Below, piece by piece: positions 1-5,689 of a DNA stretch of 9,753 nucleotides. Source of the stretch: Coriobacteriia bacterium (lineage in GTDB: Bacteria > Actinomycetota > Coriobacteriia > Anaerosomatales > JAENZW01); the NCBI GenBank assembly GCA_029858605.1, contig JAOUET010000060.1, positions 1-9,753 on the forward strand. Direction: 5' to 3'. The notes under the pieces are model-generated. The model saw only the letters and a program-made list of their open reading frames with translations. It had not been told where the DNA came from and did no database searches. The translations under genes and the position numbers were made by a program. Position 1 is the stretch's first letter; every line of letters starts with the position of its first letter.

Positions 1-2
1 TT

Positions 3-290
3 GTGGCCGTGACCGGGCCTAGCTGCGCCTTTGCTGCATCCCCTGTGGCGCTGGAGGTTTCGCCGGAATCCCACGGAGGTTGTGACTCGCCCGACGCGGG
101 CATGGTCGCGTGCCCGCACCAGGGTGAGATGCATCCGGATGCGCTGGTCAGAAGCGTCGCGCAGCCCGAGGACGCCATCCTGCCCGTGGCCCCTATTGCA
201 GACCCCACGGTCTTCGGCCCATCCGTAGCGACTGCCACCGATTGCACGTACTCTGCGTCGGTTCCCAGAGCAGCGCCGCTTCGAATCTGA
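3..290 (+). CDS. 3' end of a Cys/His-containing, probably exported hypothetical protein (partial)
   Basis: The frame is open from the left edge to a TGA at 288-290 and shows the G/C third-position bias of the real genes here, so I read it as the C-terminal end of a gene that begins outside the window. A GTG at position 3 could serve as a start, but I see no room for its ribosome site. The 95 visible residues have no membrane segment, are rich in Ala, Pro and Val, and carry four cysteines with nearby histidines (HGGCDS, then ACPHQGEMH, then DCTY). That composition is typical of small extracytoplasmic metal-exposed proteins, but I recognise no family. It lies 155 bases upstream of the DUF2318 gene on the same strand and may share its transcript. 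A chance open frame in GC-rich DNA remains possible. Confidence 0.5.
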   Translation: MAVTGPSCAFAASPVALEVSPESHGGCDSPDAGMVACPHQGEMHPDALVRSVAQPEDAILPVAPIADPTVFGPSVATATDCTYSASVPRAAPLRI

Positions 291-357
291 GACCTCCTGA
301 CTCCCGCGTGTCCCGCTCCGCGGATCCCGAATTCGCGCTGCGAGCCGCTCCGAGCGA

Positions 358-390
358 TGGTTCACCTGCGCGCCGGTGCCAGGCGAACCA
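358..390. repeat. Imperfect inverted repeat upstream of the DUF2318 gene
   Basis: Arms 358-368 (TGGTTCACCTG) and 380-390 (CAGGCGAACCA) pair over 11 bases with one A/C mismatch, around an 11-base GC-rich loop. The hairpin ends 40 bases before the ribosome site of the next gene. No T-tract follows it on the plus strand, so it is either a non-canonical terminator of the upstream gene or a leader or operator element of the DUF2318 gene. Confidence 0.4.
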
Positions 391-430
391 CCACACTCAA
401 GAGCGGTGGCCAGACCTAAAGCATGCAATC

Positions 431-437
431 AGGAGGT
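431..437 (+). promoter_or_regulatory. Ribosome binding site of the DUF2318 gene
   Basis: AGGAGGT is a near-perfect anti-16S match. It lies 8 bases before the ATG at 446 and 5 bases before an in-frame GTG at 443, so it fixes the start here and rules out the longer open frame that runs back to 242. Confidence 0.8.
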
Positions 438-445
438 TATGCGTG

Positions 446-1150
446 ATGGCAAGCAAGAAGAAGTCCTCAAAGGGCAAGAAGCCCCAGGGAACCAAGGCGA
501 ACAACAGCAAGCCCCAGGGAAAGAAGACTCAAGCGACCCCCAAGAAGAGCAGCTCAAAGACGGTATGGATAGTGGCGGCAGTCGCGTTGGCAGCTGTCGT
601 TGGACTGATTGCACTGTCTGACCGGAGCTCTCAGAACTCATCGGCAAGTGCACTCTCCCCCCAGGAAGCGAAGTACGTTGGCCGGTTGTTGCCAGCAGGG
701 TATGCAGCGCCCAAGGTCGCCGACTTCAGCGCCTACTCGGCTGCGATCCCGATGTCGCCGATTGCGGCGACCCCGCAAGGCGGCGGCGTTTCCGTTTCGC
801 TCCAAGAGATCCTGGCGAAGAAGATCGTGCGCTTCGACTATCAAAGAGCTGACGGCAACAAGCTGCCGATGATCGCATATGTGAAGCCGTCCGGTGCGCT
901 GTTCGTTGGCGTCAGCTACTGTCCTCCCTGCGAGGGCGAAGGTCAGCGCATAGAGGCTGATGGGACGCTGACTTGTGAGGCTTGCGGCACCAAGCGAAAT
1001 CTGGAGACGAACGCTGGCATCTCCGGTGCCTGCAAGCTCTACCCGCTCGACGAGGTGCCAACCTCGATCGACGGCGACAAGATCCTCGTGGACGGCTCGG
1101 TCCTGGACTCGTGGACCGCGCAGCCCCTGGACAGGCCGATTGGCGGGTAG
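446..1150 (+). CDS. Membrane-anchored DUF2318 (FtrD-like) Cys-rich protein
   Basis: 234 residues. Residues 1-38 are Lys/Ser/Gln-rich and cytoplasmic, 39-57 form one membrane segment, and the rest should lie outside the membrane. The C-terminal part has the DUF2318 pattern: YCPPCEGEG (C159, C162), then LTCEACGTKRNLE (C177, C180), then ISGACKLYPL (C196). Such cysteines are thought to hold an Fe-S or other metal centre. DUF2318 proteins accompany the P19/FTR1 iron-uptake system in Campylobacter (Cj1660) and related loci, with FtsX-type permeases and an ATPase, as in the right half of this window. The start is set by a strong ribosome site; a GTG one codon earlier is possible. A hairpin follows the stop. 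The family call is from motif memory and the metal is not known. Its Lys-rich anchor resembles that of the cupredoxin protein at 8776-9735. Confidence 0.85.
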   Translation: MASKKKSSKGKKPQGTKANNSKPQGKKTQATPKKSSSKTVWIVAAVALAAVVGLIALSDRSSQNSSASALSPQEAKYVGRLLPAGYAAPKVADFSAYSAAIPMSPIAATPQGGGVSVSLQEILAKKIVRFDYQRADGNKLPMIAYVKPSGALFVGVSYCPPCEGEGQRIEADGTLTCEACGTKRNLETNAGISGACKLYPLDEVPTSIDGDKILVDGSVLDSWTAQPLDRPIGG

Positions 1151-1195
1151 TGGGCAGTCCTCCCAGGTTCGAGCGCTCCGATACTCCGCGTCGTC

Positions 1196-1232
1196 GCCGG
1201 CCTCGGCCGCACGTCAAGCTGCTGAGGCCGGC
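1196..1232. terminator. Likely bidirectional hairpin terminator between convergent genes
   Basis: Arms GCCGGCCTC (1196-1204) and GAGGCCGGC (1224-1232) pair perfectly over nine bases with a 19-base loop. It sits between the stop of the plus-strand DUF2318 gene (1150) and the stop of the minus-strand cardiolipin synthase gene (1244), where a terminator is expected for both. There is no clear T-tract on either side, as is common in high-GC actinobacteria. Confidence 0.55.
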
Positions 1233-1243
1233 AGACGAGCTCA

Positions 1244-2707
1244 CTACATGAGGTTCGAAGCCAGGCGTGCGAAGGAGTCGCCGAAACGTTTGAAGCCGCT
1301 CCAGGACTGCATCTCCTCGAGCGTGACCTCACGGCAATGCTCGAGGTCCGCCAAGAAGATGTCTTCCTGCCTGCGTGCAAGGCCCGCGTCGTACATCCAC
1401 ACCATCAGCTCCTGGTGGAGTTCGAGGGAGCGGATATCCAGATTCATCGTGCCGATCGCTCCGACACTCCCGTCGACCACGATCGATTTCGCGTGGAAGA
1501 AGCCGGCCATATACAGGTAGACCTTCCCGCCCGCCTTGATGATGGGCTCCCAATACGTCTGGGCTGCGCGGAATGCGATCTTCTTGTCGGGCCACCCGGT
1601 CATCATGAGCCTGACGTCCGCGCCGCCGAGAGCGGCGTTGACCACGCTGTCCAGAAGGCCCTCCGTCGGAATCCAATAGGGCGACTGGAGCCACACGCGC
1701 TCCCGCGCCCCGGAAATCGCGATCTCGTAGGCCCGGGTCGAGGAGTTCCAGTAGTCGCTGACGCCCTGAGCGACCACTTGCAGAGCAAGTGGATCGTCTG
1801 CGTGCAAGGAGTCCTCGGCAGGGAAGTACATCGGGTTGAACAGGCTTTCCTCGAAGACCTCGTACCAGCGGTAGGCGAACAGTTTTTGCAGTTCGCCGAC
1901 GGCCGGACCCGTGAAACGGATGCCGGTGTCGCGCCAGGTCGGGTACTTCTTGCCGCCGTCGATGTACTCCTGGCCGATGTTCACTCCGCCCGAGTGGCCA
2001 ATCGAGCCGTCTATGACGGTGATCTTCCGGTGGTTGCGGTAGTTCAGTTTGGACAGCTGGTTCACATCCGCGCCGTAGTGCGCACCCGCGTCCTTTAGTG
2101 CCTTGATCTGGTCTTTCCTGTACGTCAGATTGCCGAGGAAGTCGTTGAGGATGCGGACTTCTACTCCCGCCTCGAGGCGCTCCATCAAAGCGTCGCACAC
2201 CTGAGTCGTCAGCTCATCGCGCTCCCAGATGAAGTACTGCATGTGTATGAAGCGCTTGGCCCTCGATATGTCGTCGAGAAGTACCGGGAAGTACTCCTCG
2301 CCGCTCGGATAGATCGACACGTCGTTCGCCGGAAGCGGTATCGCGCCGAAGTTCTGCTTCTCGATCGCGGCCATTAGTCGCCCGCCGAGCGCTCCTTCAT
2401 GAGCAGTCCTGGTCTTCTCGGCGAATCCCGCATATCGCGCGTAGAACGCCCCCATGAACGGGAATTGGAGCTCCCGCAGCCGATGAAGCCACTTGCGCTT
2501 GGGGGTGATCGTCTTCCAGTCTCTGCCCGCGAAGATGTACAGAACGAGGCCGACGCCGGGCAGTAGCATCAGCACGAGGATCCAGGCCAGACTCTTCGCC
2601 GGGCCACGGTTCTGGGAGATGACAATCAGAATCACCAAGGCCCAGTAGACGTACAGCGCGACCGTAATGATCGCGCCTAGCCACCCGAACGTCGTTCCGC
2701 TGTCCAT
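1244..2707 (-). CDS. cls: Cardiolipin synthase / phospholipase D family membrane protein
   Basis: 487 residues, close to the usual bacterial Cls length. It joins phosphatidylglycerol (or related) headgroups to make cardiolipin at the inner face of the membrane. Two N-terminal membrane segments (about 9-31 and 40-60) form the PLDc_N region, with QNRGPAKSLAWIL between them. Two complete HKD catalytic motifs follow: NHRKITVID (H226, K228, D233) and FHAKSIVVD (H405, K407, D412), each followed by a Gly/Ser-rich stretch (SGGVNIG and GTMNLD). I chose the ATG at 2707, giving MDSGTTFGW, because GGAGGG lies just upstream and the longer frame adds 21 charged residues with no ribosome site. It follows the truncated ABC gene on the same strand, whose frame runs 31 bases into it. 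Its link to the metal genes is unclear; it may be a plain housekeeping neighbour. Confidence 0.93.
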   Translation of the reverse strand: MDSGTTFGWLGAIITVALYVYWALVILIVISQNRGPAKSLAWILVLMLLPGVGLVLYIFAGRDWKTITPKRKWLHRLRELQFPFMGAFYARYAGFAEKTRTAHEGALGGRLMAAIEKQNFGAIPLPANDVSIYPSGEEYFPVLLDDISRAKRFIHMQYFIWERDELTTQVCDALMERLEAGVEVRILNDFLGNLTYRKDQIKALKDAGAHYGADVNQLSKLNYRNHRKITVIDGSIGHSGGVNIGQEYIDGGKKYPTWRDTGIRFTGPAVGELQKLFAYRWYEVFEESLFNPMYFPAEDSLHADDPLALQVVAQGVSDYWNSSTRAYEIAISGARERVWLQSPYWIPTEGLLDSVVNAALGGADVRLMMTGWPDKKIAFRAAQTYWEPIIKAGGKVYLYMAGFFHAKSIVVDGSVGAIGTMNLDIRSLELHQELMVWMYDAGLARRQEDIFLADLEHCREVTLEEMQSWSGFKRFGDSFARLASNLM

Positions 2708-3279
2708 GCGCCCTCCGCCATCTTCGTCGGCATGCGGACCGCTTCTTGTTTCTGTTCCCCAGATTGGCATGAGCGCGGTGGCCGGGCGGGTGGTCTACTG
2801 GGAGCGCTCCCGCACGGGAAATGGTCTACGCGATCGGCAAGACCCACTTCCCCGAGAACCGCGCGAGCGCGGCTCTCGGCATCCTCTCCTGTAAGCTCGG
2901 CCAGTAGCGCGACGTTCTCGAGAGCGGTGAGCGTCGGCACCAGATTGAAGAACTGGAAGATGAACCCCACGGTGCCTAGCCTGTAGCGAGTCTGTGCACC
3001 CTCGTCCATCTCCGCGCGAGCGTTTCCCATGACCTCGAGCTGCCCGCCGGTTGGCGAATCCAGCGCCCCGACGACGTTGAGCATCGTCGTCTTCCCCGAG
3101 CCGCTCGGCCCGAGCATCACGACGAACTCGCCCTGCGAGATTTCGTAGGCAATCTCCTCGAGCGCGTGAACCGCCGTCACGCCCTCGCCGTAGGTCTTGC
3201 AGAGCCCCCGCGCGCGCACCGCCGGAGTCGCAGCATCAAGGGCGTCAGGTGCAATGACTGGAGCGGAAGATTCGCTCAT
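2677..3279 (-). pseudogene. Truncated LolD/MacB-type ABC transporter ATPase (C-terminal half missing)
   Basis: The 200-residue frame starts at an ATG (3279) preceded by AAGGGA. Residues 21-155 are a normal ABC ATPase N-terminal half: GLCKTYGEG, Walker A GPSGSGKTT (57-65), the Q-loop region GFIFQFFNLVP (Q109) and the helical part ending in DRVDHFP. In the family the LSGGE signature, Walker B DEP and the switch His follow at once. Here homology stops at base 2815 and the frame runs on as a Pro/Arg-rich tail into the cls start. None of the three minus-strand frames between 2814 and 2708 contains a signature or Walker B, so this is not a simple frameshift; about 90 residues are gone. Without those motifs it cannot hydrolyse ATP. 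No partner permease adjoins it. It is not a copy of the intact ATPase at 5690-6490, which has different linker sequences. Confidence 0.85.
2791..2829. repeat. 8-bp direct repeats around a palindrome at the ABC truncation point
   Basis: TGGTCTAC occurs at 2791-2798 and again at 2822-2829, enclosing 23 bases that contain the perfect 12-base palindrome GGGAGCGCTCCC (2800-2811). Homology of the truncated ATPase ends inside this segment, at 2815. The arrangement could be the footprint of a deletion or of an element that came and went; chance cannot be excluded for 8-base repeats. Confidence 0.5.
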
Positions 3280-3460
3280 CGGCAGTCCCTTCGCAGCATG
3301 CTCGCCCCGACGTCGGGGCCGTTATCGATGTTGGCGCACCTAGCGCGAAGGGCGACGCAGCCAAGCTGGGCAAGCGTTGGCTGTAGCCCGGGCCCGTGTG
3401 GACCGATGGCCCATCAAGCCCAAGAACTCACCGATCGATGATGGATGTATGAGAGGCGCG
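3280..3460. other. Intergenic region with two inverted repeats
   Basis: This 181-base gap separates the 96-aa membrane protein gene from the truncated ATPase, both on the minus strand. It holds the 16-base perfect palindrome GCCCCGACGTCGGGGC (3304-3319), ending 24 bases before the ATPase start, and a second inverted repeat CAGCCAA / TTGGCTG (3358-3364 and 3377-3383, loop 12). The latter could be the terminator of the small gene and the former an operator or leader hairpin. I see no convincing -10/-35 pair and no coding frame. Confidence 0.55.
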
Positions 3461-3751
3461 CTACTCGGCGAACTTCTCGGCCGCAACCGGCTCGCCCGTC
3501 GGCTCCCCTTCGGGCGTCGGCGCTGCGGCTTTCCCTGCCTTCGTTGCGGTCACGTAGTCGACGTACCGCCGATAGTCGAGCGCAAGACCCTTGGCAGGCG
3601 ACAGGAGCAAGAACAGAGCCACCGCTATCGCAATCGATGCGAAGCTCAACACGAACCAACCCAGGAAGCCGAATACCTGGATGGCTGCACCGTACTTGGT
3701 GATGAACGCTTCAAGAAAGATCCTCTGCGGTTCGACCAGAGCCTGTTCCAT
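3461..3751 (-). CDS. Small single-span membrane protein, unknown function
   Basis: 96 residues from an ATG at 3751 with AAGGAGA five bases upstream, an excellent ribosome site. Residues 1-22 are amphipathic (MEQALVEPQRIFLEAF), about 25-50 form one strong hydrophobic segment (FGFLGWFVLSFASIAIA and beyond), and the C-terminal 40 residues are hydrophilic, with an Ala/Pro/Glu-rich low-complexity end after DYRRYVDYV. There are no cysteines or motifs I can name. It is transcribed away from the plus-strand polyferredoxin operon and shares the 3752-3966 promoter region with it, so the two could be co-regulated. It could also lead the transcript into the broken ATPase gene. The good ribosome site and TM/charge layout make it likely to be real. 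Confidence 0.75.
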   Translation of the reverse strand: MEQALVEPQRIFLEAFITKYGAAIQVFGFLGWFVLSFASIAIAVALFLLLSPAKGLALDYRRYVDYVTATKAGKAAAPTPEGEPTGEPVAAEKFAE

Positions 3752-3966
3752 TGCGTCTCCTTAGTCACGTCAATGTCGCAGCCGAGGCGCCCTGCCTCCC
3801 GTAACCCCCTCGTGAAGCGACCCCCTGTACAATGCAGGGTAGATATACCCCCTCTGAAGACTGTCAGCAACAACCAGTCCGCGCAACGCCTTCCACTTGC
3901 TGCCAGGCTCCGCGTTTGGGTATAGAAGCATACGTCGGGGTTTCGAGGATCCTTGAGGGGGGCTCA
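3752..3966. promoter_or_regulatory. Divergent intergenic control region
   Basis: This 215-base region lies between the starts of the minus-strand 96-aa gene and the plus-strand three-gene operon. It contains two overlapping inverted repeats sharing GGG: CCCTG / CAGGG (3823-3827 and 3835-3839) and GGGTA / TACCC (3837-3841 and 3846-3850), with a -10-like TACAAT at 3828-3833. This cluster is a good candidate for a regulator site serving both directions. An open frame from an ATG at 3832 runs through it into the downstream gene, but no ribosome site precedes that ATG. Confidence 0.5.
3897..3926 (+). promoter_or_regulatory. Candidate sigma-70-type promoter for the polyferredoxin operon
   Basis: TTGCTG (3897-3902) and TATAGA (3921-3926) are separated by 18 bases. 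A transcript starting near 3932 would have a leader of about 35 bases before the TTG start at 3967. Both boxes are only partial consensus matches. Confidence 0.4.
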
Positions 3967-4539
3967 TTGCGGTCTCGCAGGGCAGGCAAGCTCCTTTGGT
4001 TCGCCGCAACCGTCGCCATCGTGTTCGCGGTCGGGTCCTATCGACAGTTCACTCAGACTGGCGAATCCGTCCACTTCGCGCTCAACTACCCTGCGGAAGG
4101 CCAAAGTGCAGGTGGCCTTGGAGCCCGCGGTGCTGACGGGTACCTTGTCGTGGACGTGGCACGCACGGGTCTCATCAAGAAGATCCTGCAGCCGAACGTG
4201 ATCAACCTCTCTACTCACTGGCTGCACAACGCCGGGGACACACCCAGACGCATTCGTGTATCGGCCGAGGGGTTCGGCTACCCCATCCGCTGGGAGTCGA
4301 CGGACAAGACCTGGAACGAGGAACAACTCGAGATCGGACGCACGCTTGACCCGGGGGAGGACGTGACGGTGGACCTCTTCGTTACCCTACCCCGTCCGCT
4401 TCCCCCCGGAGATGTCCTTGCAAGCGGCGATATCGTCGTCCACGATGCCGACACGGGTGATCGCCTCACAGTGTTCCCCGTCAGGATCGTCCGGGGGGCT
4501 GCGGCGGCGGCCGAGGCAGGTGATTGTTGTGCACCCTAG
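3967..4539 (+). CDS. Anchored extracytoplasmic beta-sandwich protein ending in Cys-Cys, unknown function
   Basis: 190 residues from a TTG at 3967, preceded at about five bases by GAGGGGG. The frame continues back to an ATG at 3832, but that part reads as noise and has no ribosome site. Residues 3-8 are basic (SRRAGK), 9-24 form a signal anchor, and the rest is predicted to be outside. The body alternates hydrophobic strands: FALNYP, YLVVDV, RRIRVSAEG, LDPGEDVTVDLFV, GDIVVHDADTG, LTVFPVRIVRG. This looks like an immunoglobulin-like sandwich, and it ends in GDCCAP (C187, C188). It overlaps the polyferredoxin start by 11 bases, so the two are translationally coupled. CcoG/FixG proteins carry an Ig-like domain fused after a similar ferredoxin unit, so this may be a separate functional counterpart; that is inference. 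The CC tail may bind metal or take electrons. Confidence 0.78.
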   Translation: MRSRRAGKLLWFAATVAIVFAVGSYRQFTQTGESVHFALNYPAEGQSAGGLGARGADGYLVVDVARTGLIKKILQPNVINLSTHWLHNAGDTPRRIRVSAEGFGYPIRWESTDKTWNEEQLEIGRTLDPGEDVTVDLFVTLPRPLPPGDVLASGDIVVHDADTGDRLTVFPVRIVRGAAAAAEAGDCCAP

Positions 4540-5449
4540 CGACGCGTCGACCCCACCTGCACCCCGTGCCGAGGCGCTTAGGCGTAATCGCTTCACGAGG
4601 TTCGGCTTTTTCTTCCTGGGACTTGCGATCTTCTACGCCCCGTTCGCGTTGCTGGGCCGCCTCGTCGGCTGGATCTTCCCCGCCTCGATGCCCGGGACAT
4701 GGGTCCCGGACGTTCACACCAACTGCATGCGAATGCCGGTCGGTTGGCTGGCTCAGCCCTGGATGTGGGGTTGGATGGGCAACAATCCCCTTTACTTCAC
4801 GCCCATCATTCTGCTCCCGATCGCAGCGGTGGCGGCAGGTCCCCTCTTCTGCGGCTGGCTTTGTCCGGCTGGCTCGTTCCCCGAGTTCCTGGGGAGAATC
4901 GTGCCCGACCGCTTCAAATGGGATTTCAAGGGCATGGTGGAAATCACTTCGGTACGCTATGGCTTCCTCGTCGGGTTCCTCATCGTGCCGTTCGTGGCGG
5001 CAAGCGTCTGCTGTTCGTTCTGCAACTTCACCTGGATGCAAAACACCGTGAGTGCGCTGTTCGGGAACGTTGCGCCATGGCTCTACATCAGCACGACGGG
5101 CGTTCTCACGATAGTCATTTGGATCTTCCTGCTCGGCATGTTCACCAAGGGTGGCCGAGGTTGGTGCCTCTTCCTTTGTCCCGCGGGTTCCCTCATGAGC
5201 CTGGCCTCCGGCGTAACGTCGCGGTTCAAGTGGCTGCCGCGAGTGCGGCATGACGCGACCTCGTGTGCCTCCTGCTCCAACTGTGAGGACGTCTGTCCGG
5301 TGCGTGCGATAGACGTCAGCAAGCCACACGAATCGCCGGGGGCGGCGCCGATGCCCCAGGTGAAGGTCAACCAGTTGCTCTGCAACGTATGTCTCGACTG
5401 CGTTCGCGGTTGTCCCAGGGGCTGTCTCCGGTACGGGCGAGCGCAGTGA
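4529..5449 (+). CDS. NapH/FtrD-type membrane polyferredoxin (4Fe-4S)
   Basis: 306 residues from a GTG at 4529 (GAGGCAGG about 8 bases upstream; a GTG at 4520 is possible). It is a multi-span membrane electron carrier of the NapH/NosR/CcoG/FtrD class. Hydrophobic segments lie near 25-50, 88-108, 144-160 and 185-206. Cys motifs in order are FCGWLCPAG (C108, C112), VCCSFC (C161, C162, C165), GWCLFLCPAG (C213, C217), and then two cytoplasmic 4Fe-4S sites, CASCSNCEDVCP (C246, C249, C252, C256) and CNVCLDCVRGCP (C285, C288, C291, C295). Family members move electrons from the cytoplasm or quinol pool to periplasmic partners. Here the partners could be the CC-ending protein before it, the four-Cys protein after it, or the DUF2318 and cupredoxin proteins. 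Stop and next start overlap as GTGA. Sure of the class; the exact subfamily is not resolved. Confidence 0.92.
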   Translation: MHPSDASTPPAPRAEALRRNRFTRFGFFFLGLAIFYAPFALLGRLVGWIFPASMPGTWVPDVHTNCMRMPVGWLAQPWMWGWMGNNPLYFTPIILLPIAAVAAGPLFCGWLCPAGSFPEFLGRIVPDRFKWDFKGMVEITSVRYGFLVGFLIVPFVAASVCCSFCNFTWMQNTVSALFGNVAPWLYISTTGVLTIVIWIFLLGMFTKGGRGWCLFLCPAGSLMSLASGVTSRFKWLPRVRHDATSCASCSNCEDVCPVRAIDVSKPHESPGAAPMPQVKVNQLLCNVCLDCVRGCPRGCLRYGRAQ

Positions 5450-5670
5450 GCATCTCGCGCAACAAGCTGCTCTCGTTCGGTGGGGCCGCGGGTGCCATCG
5501 GAATCGCAGCTGCCGTCGCGCGCGTCGCCTGTCCCGGAGGATGCCCGACGTGCACGCAGTGCGCGACTCACGTCGTGTCCGCTGCCGGTTCCACCCTCGC
5601 AGTCGGGGCGGCGCTGGGCGGCTCCTACCTGGCCAAGAAGAGAAGCTCCGACCGCAGCGACGACACCTAG
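5446..5670 (+). CDS. 74-aa membrane protein with CxxxCxxCxxC cluster, unknown function
   Basis: Starts at a GTG that overlaps the polyferredoxin stop (GTGA), a standard coupled junction. No strong ribosome site is visible, so translation probably depends on the upstream gene. Residues 8-28 are hydrophobic (Gly/Ala-rich), then ACPGGCPTCTQCATH carries C29, C33, C36, C39 and H42. Residues 43-63 are again hydrophobic, and the tail KKRSSDRSDDT is charged. Two membrane helices with a Cys loop between them would place the cluster at one membrane face. The spacing CX3CX2CX2C resembles Fe-S or metal sites but matches no ferredoxin I know. Coupling to a polyferredoxin suggests an electron-transfer or metal-transfer role. 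It ends 20 bases before the facing ATPase stop. Confidence 0.8.
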   Translation: MSISRNKLLSFGGAAGAIGIAAAVARVACPGGCPTCTQCATHVVSAAGSTLAVGAALGGSYLAKKRSSDRSDDT

Positions 5671-5689
5671 AGCCGAATCCTGGCTCGTC

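Noticed and set aside
242..445. N-terminal extension of the DUF2318 gene back to an ATG at 242
   Set aside because: The extension overlaps the upstream gene end, has noise-like composition, and the AGGAGGT at 431-437 points to the ATG at 446, right at the Lys-rich anchor.
1337..2098. 253-aa plus-strand open frame opposite the cardiolipin synthase gene
   Set aside because: It lies wholly over the clearly conserved HKD protein, shows no motif or ribosome site, and is a typical antisense artefact of GC-rich codon bias.
2708..2814. A frameshift restoring the missing half of the truncated ATPase
   Set aside because: I translated all three minus-strand frames between the break and the cls start; none gives a signature, Walker B or switch His, so sequence is absent, not shifted.
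3832..3966. N-terminal extension of the Ig-like protein from an ATG at 3832
   Set aside because: No ribosome site precedes it, the extra residues spoil a clean signal anchor, and a candidate promoter (3897-3926) lies inside it; the TTG at 3967 has a good ribosome site.
4481..5329. 282-aa minus-strand open frame opposite the polyferredoxin gene
   Set aside because: Its sequence is charged and low in complexity with no recognisable domain, while the opposite strand encodes complete ferredoxin motifs.
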